Made by a program: the position numbers and the translations under genes. From positions 1 through 32,092 of the forward strand of contig CAISBR010000176.1 in the NCBI GenBank assembly GCA_903883645.1: 32,092 bases of DNA. The letters run 5' to 3'. This stretch comes from an uncultured Myxococcales bacterium. Lineage in GTDB: Bacteria; Myxococcota_A; UBA9042. The notes under the pieces were generated by a model. The model did no database searches. It was not told where the DNA came from and saw only the letters and a list, made by a program, of their open reading frames with translations. Positions 18,267 to 25,400 of this stretch are shown here, in pieces. Position 1 is the stretch's first letter. Each line of letters opens with the position of its first letter.

Positions 18267-18839
18267 CTACACATTCTGATCGACCACCAATTCGGGCATC
18301 GCTAGCAGCGCCGCGCCATCCAGTACCGCCAGTCGGTCGCTGGTTACGCCCAGCAGCGGCACACCGACGGCATTGCGCCCACCCACGGCCTGCCCAACAT
18401 GGGGCGAGAGCTCGCCCGCAGCGACCGAGCGATAGCCATGCAAACGCGGGGTTTCAATAGCGAATTCCATGCCCTGCCCCGCCAACACCAGCACACAACG
18501 CGGCGACCGCCGCTCGCCCGGAATCTGCAAGAACAGCTGCAGATCGACCATGGCCAGCACATTGCCGCGATGGACGAACACACCGCGCACGAACGCCGGC
18601 GCACCGGGGATGGGCGTGACGTCTACCGGGGCGATGACACCGCGCACCCAACGAAGCGAAATTCCCCAGCTTTCGTCGCCAAGGCTAAGGACCGCCACGT
18701 CGTCGCGCACGGCACCATCGGCGCTATGGGGTCGCCACTGGGCCAGCTCGGCCGCGCGTTGCCGCAACAGCTGCACCTCTTCGTCGGGCAAGCTGGCCAA
18801 GGGATCAACCCAGGCCATGGGCGGAAGTTGCTCAGTCAT
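18267..18839 (-). CDS. cheW: CheW-family coupling protein (second of the operon)
   Basis: 190 residues. About 45 residues of N-terminal extension precede a CheW fold: VAVLSLGDESWGISLRWVRG near 48-67, TPIPGAPAFVRGVFVHRGNV near 75-94 and AMVDLQLFL near 96. The last part, DRLAVLDGAALL, corresponds to the final strand and helix of CheW. It should bridge the chemoreceptor tip and the CheA coupling domain. Its start overlaps the end of cheR by 8 bp and it stops 12 bp before the receptor gene. The N-terminal extension, with a Gln/Arg/Glu-rich helix (EEVQLLRQRAAELAQW), is not normal for CheW and could be an additional contact surface. Confidence in the family is high; its division of labour with the other CheW is unknown. 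Confidence 0.87.
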   Translation of the reverse strand: MTEQLPPMAWVDPLASLPDEEVQLLRQRAAELAQWRPHSADGAVRDDVAVLSLGDESWGISLRWVRGVIAPVDVTPIPGAPAFVRGVFVHRGNVLAMVDLQLFLQIPGERRSPRCVLVLAGQGMEFAIETPRLHGYRSVAAGELSPHVGQAVGGRNAVGVPLLGVTSDRLAVLDGAALLAMPELVVDQNV

Positions 18840-20244
18840 GCGCCTCTAACCTAGCCTGTAAATCGTAAATTTGCTCGCGAATCACCGAGAGCGACTGCCC
18901 GTTGCCGTCGGGAATCGGCGCGGACTCGGGCCACTTTGCCGCTAGAGCTGCCGCATGGCGCGCACTGCGAGCGGCGTCCTTGCGCTTACCGATGTGGAAC
19001 TGCCAACGCGCCATGGCTAGCTGGGCAAGCAGGTGCGAAGGGTCGAGAAACAGCACTTTTCGCCAGTTTGCACCGGCGTGGGCCCACTCTCCCTTCGACT
19101 CGGCAAGTTGCCCAGCCTGATACAGCACTGAAACGTCGGTGTGACCCGCACCTCGGCCCGCGGGCTCGAGCTGCTCGCCAAGACGGCTGGCCGGCGGCCG
19201 ATGTCGCAGACGAATGGGGTGCGAAACGTTGCCATTCGGAGGGTTATACTGCGGCTCAATCGGCAATGCAACGGCATCGGGGGCCAGCGCGTTGCCAAGA
19301 AGTTCGCTAGAAATACCGCTGGATAGCTCCGGCGGCCACGACAGGGGAATCGCCGGCCACGGCCACGGATACGTCACTGTTTCAGCAGGCTTAGGCAGAC
19401 TGGCGCCATCGGCCGAGCCAAGTTTGCGAAAGGCAATGATCTCGCCCAGGTTCACCATCTCGTTCGGCGGCGAGGGCACCAAGAAGGTCTCGACCGCCGC
19501 CACAAACAGCCAGCCACCGTCTGCAAGCTGACTGAGCAAGCGCTGAATTACCCGTTCGGCCGACGGCAAATCTAGATAGATCAGCACGTTGCGGCACAGG
19601 ATCACATCGTACGGCAGCCCGCCCGAACCGGTCGGAAGCTCAGGGTCGAGCAGGTTGTGCACTTCGAACTCGACTTGCGTCGCCACATCGGAGCGCAGGC
19701 GCCAGCGGCCATCGGCCAGCTTGACGAACCAGTGGTCCCGTTGGGCCTGCAACAAGCCGCGCATCGACCAATCGCGGTAGGTATGGCCGCGCGCCACGTC
19801 GATTGCCTGGGGATTGAGGTCTGTCGCCAAGATATGGTGACCGGTGCCGGCATGGATGCGCTTGAGCGCGATGGCCACGCTATACGGCTCTTCGCCGCTG
19901 CTGCACGCCGCGCTCCAGATTCGCAGCGGTCGGCCAATGGCAGCCAAACGCTCGGGCAGCACGATGGTTTCTAGCACATGGTGCAGCGCGGCATCGCGAA
20001 AGAAGTAGGTCTCGCCCACGGTCAGATAGGGCACAATCCGCTGCAACGCTTTGGGATTGCGGGCTGAATCGCGAAGCAAGTCCTCGGCCAGAGCCTGGGG
20101 CGACGGCGCCTTGGCATCACGCGCCGCCCGCTGCAGCGCCTTGACCAAGTCGTCGTGACGGCGGTCGAGGTCCTGCAAACCCATACGCTGGCTAATCCAC
20201 TGCGCAAAGGCCGTCATGGTGGCGGGGGCGATCACCTGCGTCAT
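18832..20244 (-). CDS. cheR: Chemoreceptor methyltransferase CheR with C-terminal TPR-like extension
   Basis: 470 residues. An N-terminal helical CheR domain (about 1-70) leads to TVGETYFFRD near 75-84, a CheR hallmark. S-adenosylmethionine binding is shown by IWSAACSSGEEPYS near 109-122, the acidic strand end in ATDLNPQAIDVA near 140-151, HNLLDP near 196 and DVILCRNVLIYLD near 213-225. It methylates Glu residues of the chemoreceptor, opposing CheB. A Pro-rich linker (about 270-370) connects to about 70 residues with TPR-like helices (VLYQAGQLAESKGEWAHA and LDPSHLLAQLAMARW). CheR-TPR fusions occur in non-flagellar systems such as FrzF, where TPRs govern substrate access. The start overlaps the upstream cheW stop as ATGA. 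Confidence 0.92.
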   Translation of the reverse strand: MTQVIAPATMTAFAQWISQRMGLQDLDRRHDDLVKALQRAARDAKAPSPQALAEDLLRDSARNPKALQRIVPYLTVGETYFFRDAALHHVLETIVLPERLAAIGRPLRIWSAACSSGEEPYSVAIALKRIHAGTGHHILATDLNPQAIDVARGHTYRDWSMRGLLQAQRDHWFVKLADGRWRLRSDVATQVEFEVHNLLDPELPTGSGGLPYDVILCRNVLIYLDLPSAERVIQRLLSQLADGGWLFVAAVETFLVPSPPNEMVNLGEIIAFRKLGSADGASLPKPAETVTYPWPWPAIPLSWPPELSSGISSELLGNALAPDAVALPIEPQYNPPNGNVSHPIRLRHRPPASRLGEQLEPAGRGAGHTDVSVLYQAGQLAESKGEWAHAGANWRKVLFLDPSHLLAQLAMARWQFHIGKRKDAARSARHAAALAAKWPESAPIPDGNGQSLSVIREQIYDLQARLEAHD

Positions 20245-20720
20245 GCGCCACCACTTGGGGCGAGCGCGCTGGCCTCTTGGGCAAGCCGCGCAAGCTCGGT
20301 CAATCGCTTAAGATCGAGCACTTGCACAACGCCGTCGGTGGCGGTCATGACGCGCTGGCCCAGACACTCGCGCGTCAAAAGTTCTTGGCGCTCGGCCTCG
20401 CCCGTCGCGGCCAAAATCTCGACGACGCCGGCCGCCACATCGACATGCACCGCCATGGTTTGTGCATCCGTCTGAATCAGCACGAGCCGGTCGCCGAGCT
20501 GGGCCCTAGCCGGCGGCAGGTCGAGCAGACTGCGCAAGTCGAGCACCGCAACCACCCGTTCTGAAAACCGAATCAACCCCTCAATACCCGGCATCGCCGT
20601 CAGCAGCGGCGTAGCAGCCACCCGCGGCGCAACCCGGACGACAGCGTGCACCGGCAGCGCCAAGAAGCGCGCGCCCACCGCGACAATCAAGTATCGCTCT
20701 ACCGCTGCGGGTTGTTTCAT
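20241..20720 (-). CDS. cheW: CheW-family coupling protein (first of the operon)
   Basis: 159 residues, essentially a bare CheW domain. It shows RYLIVAVGARFLALPVHAVV near 9-28, ATPLLTAMPGIEGLIRFSER near 35-54 and VVAVLDLRSLLDLP near 55-68. GVVQVLDLKRLTEL near 130 is the last strand plus helix. GGAAG precedes the ATG at 20720. Both ends overlap neighbours by ATGA (the cyclase upstream and cheR downstream), so translation is coupled. It lacks the long N-terminus of the second CheW. With only one receptor gene in the operon, two CheW proteins suggest mixed arrays or interaction with receptors coded elsewhere (inference). Confidence 0.87.
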   Translation of the reverse strand: MKQPAAVERYLIVAVGARFLALPVHAVVRVAPRVAATPLLTAMPGIEGLIRFSERVVAVLDLRSLLDLPPARAQLGDRLVLIQTDAQTMAVHVDVAAGVVEILAATGEAERQELLTRECLGQRVMTATDGVVQVLDLKRLTELARLAQEASALAPSGGA

Positions 20721-21817
20721 GGATCTTCCATCGGAAAATGATCAAGAATGTCGGGCAACTGCCGAATCAATGCGTAGGTTTCCATGGTGCCGTGGCCGCG
20801 CAGCACCTGGGGACCCAAGGCTTTGATTTCAAACTCGCCTCCCAGCAGCTGCGCCGTCGACGGACTGATCATGGTCGTGCCCGGCGGCGCCAGCGCGGTC
20901 AGCCGGCTCGCGACGTTGACCGTGTCGCCCCAAACATCGTAGGTAAATTTGTGCGTACCAATCACGCCGGCCGACACACCGCCCGAGTGAATGCCAATAT
21001 GCAGCTGGATCGGGTCGTCGCCCTGCCCCGCCAGACGCGCGGCCAGAGGGTGCATCTCGAGCGCGAGGCGCGCCACAGCCCTTGCATGATCCTCTTTTGA
21101 CGACGGAATCCCGGCAGCCACCATGTAGGCATCGCCCACCGTCTTGATTTTTTCTAGGCCCAGGCTCGCCGCGACCACGTCGAACATCGAGAACAACGCA
21201 TTGAGTAGGGCGACTAGGTCGGCGGACGAACGCTCGGCAGTCAAGGGGGTAAAACCCACGATATCTGCAAATAGAATCGTGACCGCAGGGTGGTAGTCGG
21301 CGATAGCGCGCTCGCCACCCTTGAGCCGGTCGGCAATCACATCGGGCAGCATGTTCGCCAGCAGCTGCCCCGAGAGGGCACTCTCGCTCGCCGATCGGGC
21401 GGCCTCGAGTTGTTCGTCGTCGCGCCACTTCTTGCGCAGCAGACAGGTCTCAAGTCGGGCCCGCAGCAGCGTTTCGTGGCACGGCTTGGGCAGCGCGTCG
21501 GCAGCACCCAACTCAATACTGCGCACCACCGTGGCAATATCGTCGTGGGCCGACAAGACGAGCACCGGCAAGTGGCGCAGCCGGGGGTCGGCCCGCAGCG
21601 CGGTCAAGAATTCGAAGCCGTTCATGTGCGGCATTTCGATGTCGGAGATAACCACATCGACGTCGTGGTCGGCGAGCACGTCGAGACCAGCTTTTCCATC
21701 GAGCGCCGTTAAGAACCGATAGCCAAGTTTTTGCAGCGTATGGCAAATTTGCAGCTGCGCCGTGCGGCTGTCGTCGACCACCAGCACCATCGGCCGCATG
21801 TCGTGGTGTGCCATCAT
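20717..21817 (-). CDS. Response regulator fused to class III adenylyl cyclase
   Basis: 366 residues from the ATG at 21817 (an ATG at 21814 is equally plausible). The receiver domain (about 8-128) has Asp15/Asp16 in LVVDDS and phospho-acceptor Asp59 in VISDIEMP. After a helical linker the cyclase domain (about 185-355) shows the first metal Asp in ILFADIVGFTPL and a second acidic site in TVGDAYMVAAG. The Lys in EKIKTVGDAYM and the Asp in TYDVWGDTVNVASR are the residues that select adenine over guanine. The Asn and Arg of NVASR are the transition-state pair. Product is therefore predicted to be cAMP, as a homodimer. It overlaps cheW (ATGA) and the upstream CheB-like gene (ATGATG/TGA), and is the likely phosphorylation-controlled output of this operon. 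Confidence 0.9.
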   Translation of the reverse strand: MMAHHDMRPMVLVVDDSRTAQLQICHTLQKLGYRFLTALDGKAGLDVLADHDVDVVISDIEMPHMNGFEFLTALRADPRLRHLPVLVLSAHDDIATVVRSIELGAADALPKPCHETLLRARLETCLLRKKWRDDEQLEAARSASESALSGQLLANMLPDVIADRLKGGERAIADYHPAVTILFADIVGFTPLTAERSSADLVALLNALFSMFDVVAASLGLEKIKTVGDAYMVAAGIPSSKEDHARAVARLALEMHPLAARLAGQGDDPIQLHIGIHSGGVSAGVIGTHKFTYDVWGDTVNVASRLTALAPPGTTMISPSTAQLLGGEFEIKALGPQVLRGHGTMETYALIRQLPDILDHFPMEDP

Positions 21818-22944
21818 CGCCGCACCTCGCCCAGTTGGCTTCCCAAGTATTTGACAAGATGGTGGGCGAGCACGGGCCCCGGCAAGATCAAGTCCGCCAG
21901 CTCGGCCACCGAAGGACCAGGCGGCGGGTCGGAGCGACGCGGACGCTGCTCGGACGCAACCGCCAATAGCTGCCCACCCGCCCGCGTCCAATGGCGCGCT
22001 AGCTGCAACCACGCGCCCTGCCATGGTGCGGGCAATATTGCCAGGGCCTGACTACCGAACTGGTCGACCATACTCGCGAATAGCCGAGGGACCTCTGTGG
22101 CGCTTGCGTCTGCGGGCGCGACCAGCCACATGGTGCCGCGCGCAACGACTTCGGCATCGCCATCGACAACGTAGACGTGCCCTGGCAGCAAGGGCTCGGG
22201 CTCGCGCACCACCACCACTTGCCGAGAAACACCATGATTCTGAAGCACCTGCAAGGCCAGCGCTTGCTCACCCGGCGCAACGGCGAGCACCACGGGCGCA
22301 TTGCAACGGTTGGCCAGAACATTGAGCACCGGACGAAGCCACGCCTCGATCGCCGCCGCCCACGCCACCGCCACCACGGCTGTAGTCGCCGGCGGCAAGG
22401 GCCCGACAAACTCACCGCGCGTCGGCTGCGGGGCGCCAGGGTGAAGTGGCCGCGCCAACCGCACGGTCGCTGCCGCCCGCACCACGTCGCGCACGCTGAT
22501 GGCATCGGCGGCAAAGGCGTCGCTGCCCTCGTCACCGGGGCCCTGAATCACCGCCAGCGCCCCGGCACGCACCACCGCCATCGCCCGCTGCGCGCCATCA
22601 GTGTCTTGGTTCGGGGTGATCACCACTACCCGGGTCGGCGCGTGAGCCATGATTTGCGCGATGGTCGCAAGGCTGTCGGCGAGGTGGTCCCCGACGTCGA
22701 TAGTTACCACATCGGGCTGCAACTGCCGCACCAGGGTGGCCCCCGACAGTTCGCTGCCGCCCCAACCAACTACCGTAAGACGACGATCTTCTTGAAGAAT
22801 CGCAACCAGTCGGCTGCGAGCCACAGCAGTATCGGCCAGCACAAGCGCGCGAATCGGCCGCAGGGCCGCCAGGCTGCGCGCCGAAAACTGCGCGGCTGGC
22901 GCCCTCCCACTGCTATCGCTGGGGCCTGATCGAAAGTTAGCCAT
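21814..22944 (-). CDS. Degenerate CheB paralogue (catalytic triad missing)
   Basis: 376 residues from the ATG at 22944; a TTG at 22971 is an alternative, and neither has a strong ribosome binding site. The layout copies CheB: receiver-like part about 30-150, then a methylesterase-like part about 180-370. In the receiver, only one acidic residue (Asp38 in LVLADTAV) replaces the usual pair, and Asp83 in VVTIDVGDHL occupies the phospho-acceptor place, but the following MPxMDG is gone. In the enzyme part, the places of GASTGG, QH and GMGSDG are taken by VAVAWAAAIEAW, VVLAVAPGEQ and AILPAPWQGAW, so Ser, His and Asp are all absent. It cannot be a methylesterase by the known mechanism. It opens the operon and its stop overlaps the cyclase start. 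The CheB relationship is inferred from layout and local similarity. Confidence 0.65.
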   Translation of the reverse strand: MANFRSGPSDSSGRAPAAQFSARSLAALRPIRALVLADTAVARSRLVAILQEDRRLTVVGWGGSELSGATLVRQLQPDVVTIDVGDHLADSLATIAQIMAHAPTRVVVITPNQDTDGAQRAMAVVRAGALAVIQGPGDEGSDAFAADAISVRDVVRAAATVRLARPLHPGAPQPTRGEFVGPLPPATTAVVAVAWAAAIEAWLRPVLNVLANRCNAPVVLAVAPGEQALALQVLQNHGVSRQVVVVREPEPLLPGHVYVVDGDAEVVARGTMWLVAPADASATEVPRLFASMVDQFGSQALAILPAPWQGAWLQLARHWTRAGGQLLAVASEQRPRRSDPPPGPSVAELADLILPGPVLAHHLVKYLGSQLGEVRR

Positions 22945-23110
22945 TAAACTCACGAAGTTTGAGGCCAGCAAGGAACGTGTAACGGCGAACCGTTCGCAAG
23001 ACGAGGAGCGGGGACTCCGCGTTGCCGACCGCCGGGGATGCGACCGCGCGCGGGGATTGTGAACCCAGGCCGTTGCCGCTGTCTAGGCCTATTTCGGTGT
23101 AGCCGAAGAA
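22945..23110. other. Intergenic region upstream of the chemosensory operon
   Basis: This should contain the operon promoter, read on the minus strand, but I could not assign -35/-10 elements. It holds an imperfect direct repeat, CGACCGCCGGGGATG followed by CGACCGCGCGCGGGGATT (about 23026-23059), and a small dyad TTCGG-TGTAG-CCGAA near 23092-23106. Confidence 0.35.
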
Positions 23111-23134
23111 CATTTGGCAAGGCATTTGGCAAGG
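23111..23134 (+). repeat. Perfect 12-bp tandem duplication next to box copy 11
   Basis: CATTTGGCAAGG occurs twice in succession (23111-23122, 23123-23134) and runs directly into the MTGCT-side end of the inverted box at 23133-23158. Confidence 0.85.
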
Positions 23135-23158
23135 CACCCACTTTCTACTGTCTGAATT
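23133..23158 (-). repeat. Dispersed box, copy 11 (inverted, diverged)
   Basis: On the minus strand it reads AATTCAG, ACA, GTAGAAAGTGG, GTGCC. It is 10 bp beyond the stop codon of the exonuclease-fold lipoprotein (23169-23171). Confidence 0.6.
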
Positions 23159-23168
23159 TACAACATTT

Positions 23169-24230
23169 TTAAGGAAGTTCGATGTAGCTCACGATCGCCC
23201 CATCGTGGTCGGACGGCGCCTGGAATTTCTCGCCGTAGCGCCAAAAATCGATACCCCACCACGCCACCGTGGCTTTGGGCCCCACCACGAAGATGTGGTC
23301 GATGCGGCTCGCCGGGTCGTAGGCGGGCGCAACTGGCTGATTATGAACGAGACTCCAATTCTTGGCCGCGACAAACGTGTCTTGCCACGGCGGCGACTGC
23401 GGGTCTTGGCCGGCCAGCAACAGGGCGTAAGCCTTGGTCGAAGGGTCGGAATTGAAGTCGCCCGTGACGATCAAGGGCGCGTCTTTCGTCAGCGGCCCCA
23501 GGCGCTCCATGGCAATCGGCGACGACTTCTCTTGACTCGGCGCGTTGTTGTCGAAATGCGTGCTGGCAAAGTACAGGTCGCGATTGGCAATTTTATCGTG
23601 TAATTTCACCCAGATCATCAATCGAGCGAACTGCGCCTTGCCCGCCAGCCCCCACGAGAGCGGCACATCGGGCGTGGGGCTCAGCCAGAACTCACCTTGC
23701 TGCAACTTATCGAAACGACTCTTTTTCCACGCAACGAGCGCGTCGGGATAGTCGTGGTCCTCGGCGTTGGTCGGCGTCGCGTGGTGGTACGCATAGGCCC
23801 AGGGCGAGTCGGCGCCAAACAACTCTTCGGCCTCCGGGTTGCCCGTCTTAGTAGGTAGGGTCGCTTGCAACTCCTGAATCCCCATCAGGTCCGCATCCAT
23901 GCGGGTGAACACGTCGCGCAGCCACGGCACGCGATCGAGCCACTTCTGATCCCAGTCTAAGTGGTCTGAATTGATACAGAATGAGCACATGACATTGTAG
24001 GTTAGCACCACCAGAGCGCCGTTCGGTTTCGCGGGCGGGAGCGCGGGCTGTACGACGGGGCTGGCATCTGCAGCAGCATCGGTCGCGGTGGCAGTATCTG
24101 CTGTTGAAACAACATCTTGCAATGAGTCTGAACCGGCGTCGGCGGCCGCTGTGGCGATGGACTTGCTATCGCTGCCACAGGCGGCCATGGTCAGCAGCGC
24201 GAGCGAGGCGGCCAGGAGTCGGAGCTTCAT
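23169..24230 (-). CDS. Endonuclease/exonuclease/phosphatase-fold lipoprotein
   Basis: 353 residues from the ATG at 24230; an upstream start at 24254 would only lengthen the signal peptide. The signal sequence ends LTMAAC, with lipobox Cys18, followed by a 45-residue Ala/Asp/Thr-rich linker. The catalytic domain starts at VVLTYNVM near 75, whose Asn is a catalytic position of the EEP superfamily. LMGIQELQ near 110 supplies the metal-binding Glu, VTGDFNSDPST near 253 the Asp/Asn pair, and the C-terminal SDHDGAIVSY the Asp-His pair. RIDHIFV precedes that. Family members hydrolyse phosphodiesters in nucleic acids, sphingomyelin or inositol phosphates; which applies cannot be told. Export to the outer membrane or surface suggests extracellular nuclease or phosphatase action. 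Confidence 0.85.
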   Translation of the reverse strand: MKLRLLAASLALLTMAACGSDSKSIATAAADAGSDSLQDVVSTADTATATDAAADASPVVQPALPPAKPNGALVVLTYNVMCSFCINSDHLDWDQKWLDRVPWLRDVFTRMDADLMGIQELQATLPTKTGNPEAEELFGADSPWAYAYHHATPTNAEDHDYPDALVAWKKSRFDKLQQGEFWLSPTPDVPLSWGLAGKAQFARLMIWVKLHDKIANRDLYFASTHFDNNAPSQEKSSPIAMERLGPLTKDAPLIVTGDFNSDPSTKAYALLLAGQDPQSPPWQDTFVAAKNWSLVHNQPVAPAYDPASRIDHIFVVGPKATVAWWGIDFWRYGEKFQAPSDHDGAIVSYIELP

Positions 24231-24321
24231 GGTGGCAGTCCTGTGCGGCGGCAAGTGGCGTGCCGGCTACTTGGCCATCATAGCGAGACCCACGGCCGCC
24301 GCAAAGGGGCCTTGCCTGCAA

Positions 24322-24347
24322 AGCAGCCATTTTCTACTCGTTGAATT
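24322..24347 (-). repeat. Dispersed box, copy 7 (inverted)
   Basis: On the minus strand it reads AATTCAA, CGA, GTAGAAAATGG, CTGCT. Unlike most copies it lies between two divergent gene starts (24230 and 24438). Confidence 0.7.
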
Positions 24348-24437
24348 TATAGTTGAATGCGTATTTACCTGGTCTGACTTGCTGCGCGGCGCCACCTCCG
24401 CTACCGTGGCGCGCGCCACTGTGCCCGCCGGAGTCGT

Positions 24438-24935
24438 ATGCCCGCCACCGACCTGAATTTGCCCACCAAGCCGCACGTGTGCGCGGCACTGCAGACCGTG
24501 CTGACCGAGCAGCTCCACAGCCTGGCCGCAGCGGTGCAGGCGGCGGTCAGCGGCGCGACGGATGCCGAGGCGCGCCCCGAGAATAAGTACGATACCCGAG
24601 CGCTGGAGCAGAGTTACCTGGCTGCGGGGCAGACTGAGCGCATCGAAGCGCTGCGACTTACCCTGGGCGCCTTGCACAACTGGCAGCCGCCGCCCAACCT
24701 GAGCCGCGTGGAGCCGGGCGCACTAGTGCAAGTTAATGATACGAAAGGAATCTATTGGGTTTTCGTGACACCCTTTGCCGCCGCGGCCACGCTACAGGTA
24801 GCCGGGCTAGTTGTGCAGACGGTGTGGCGCAATGCCCCGCTGGCGTTGGCGCTGCTCGGCAAGGGCGCGGGCGACGAGGTGACCGTTAAGGTCGCGGGCG
24901 GGCAGCGCGAGCTGGAAATCTTGGCGGTCTACTAG
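24438..24935 (+). CDS. GreA/GreB-like elongation-factor domain protein
   Basis: 165 residues, soluble. An N-terminal coiled coil (about 15-85) contains the family signature PENKYDTRALEQSYLAAGQ near 54-72, followed by TERIEALRLTLGAL. The C-terminal half looks like the FKBP-like domain of GreA/GreB: LSRVEPGALVQVNDTKGIYW near 90-109, then LLGKGAGDEVTVKVAGGQRE. In full GreA the acidic coiled-coil tip enters the RNA polymerase secondary channel. Proteins of this shorter type are usually annotated only as GreAB-C-like, and their role is not established. It is monocistronic and followed after 15 bp by a dispersed box. An atypical transcription factor is the best guess. Confidence 0.7.
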   Translation: MPATDLNLPTKPHVCAALQTVLTEQLHSLAAAVQAAVSGATDAEARPENKYDTRALEQSYLAAGQTERIEALRLTLGALHNWQPPPNLSRVEPGALVQVNDTKGIYWVFVTPFAAAATLQVAGLVVQTVWRNAPLALALLGKGAGDEVTVKVAGGQRELEILAVY

Positions 24936-24950
24936 ACAGCAAAGCTAACA

Positions 24951-24976
24951 ATTTCGGGATGTAGAAAAAGGATGCT
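24951..24976 (+). repeat. Dispersed box, copy 8 (diverged)
   Basis: The copy reads ATTTCGG, GAT, GTAGAAAAAGG, ATGCT and is 15 bp beyond the stop of the GreA-like gene. It is followed by the dyad GCGCCG-A-CGGCGC (about 24982-24994) rather than by a tandem duplication. Confidence 0.6.
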
Positions 24977-25052
24977 CTTGCTGCGCCGACGGCGCGTGCT
25001 TGCGTAGTGGCAGCGGCGCGCGGAACAACAGGCCCGTTGCGGTGAGGCGGCC

Positions 25053-25397
25053 ATGGAATCGACCACCCTGATTAGTCTTGTGGGCGAAGGCGGCGAGTTG
25101 TTGGGGGTGGGCGTGATTGCCGCGGGTATGCTGGCGGGCACGCTGCGCTACCTGGTGGGGCTGTGGCGGCGCGAGGACCAGGCGTATACCGAGTACCGGC
25201 ATACCACGGCGCGGACGCTGCTGCTGGGGCTCGAAGTGCTGGTGGCGGCTGACGTTGTGCGCACAGTGGCGGTGGCGCCCAGCTTTGGCAATGTGGCGGT
25301 GCTGGCCTGCATTGTGGCGATTCGGACGTTCTTGGGCTGGACCTTGCAGCTTGAGATGGAAGGCCGCTGGCCGTGGCAGCGCAGCCCAAGTAGTTAG
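25053..25397 (+). CDS. DUF1622 family membrane protein
   Basis: 114 residues with three predicted membrane helices: about 8-30 (GGELLGVGVIAAGMLAGTL), about 50-72 (LLLGLEVLVAADVVRTVAV) and about 76-95 (FGNVAVLACIVAIRTFLGW). The ending TLQLEMEGRWPW, together with LLLGLEVLVAADVV, is diagnostic of DUF1622, a short integral membrane family of unknown role. GTGAGG lies about eight bases upstream of the ATG. The gene converges on the large PEP-synthase-like gene, with only three bases between the two stop codons and no terminator visible between them. Length is normal for the family. Confidence 0.85.
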   Translation: MESTTLISLVGEGGELLGVGVIAAGMLAGTLRYLVGLWRREDQAYTEYRHTTARTLLLGLEVLVAADVVRTVAVAPSFGNVAVLACIVAIRTFLGWTLQLEMEGRWPWQRSPSS

Positions 25398-25400
25398 ATA

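Noticed and set aside
22980..23060. A GGGTTCACAATCCC-like stretch on the minus strand suggesting a tRNA T-arm
   Set aside because: The loop lacks the invariant A after TTCR and no acceptor, D-arm or anticodon stem could be fitted around it.
22937..23137. A 66-residue minus-strand open frame just upstream of the chemosensory operon
   Set aside because: Its start lies in the 12-bp tandem duplication (giving MPCQMPCQ), it overlaps the start of the CheB-like gene, and no domain or good ribosome binding site is visible.
24322..24347. Resemblance of the reversed dispersed box (ATTTTCTACTCGTTGAAAT) to a Cas12a-type CRISPR direct repeat
   Set aside because: The Cas12a repeat needs TCTAC paired with GTAGA; here the right arm is GTTGA(A). 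Copies are single and kilobases apart, with no spacers and no cas gene in the window.
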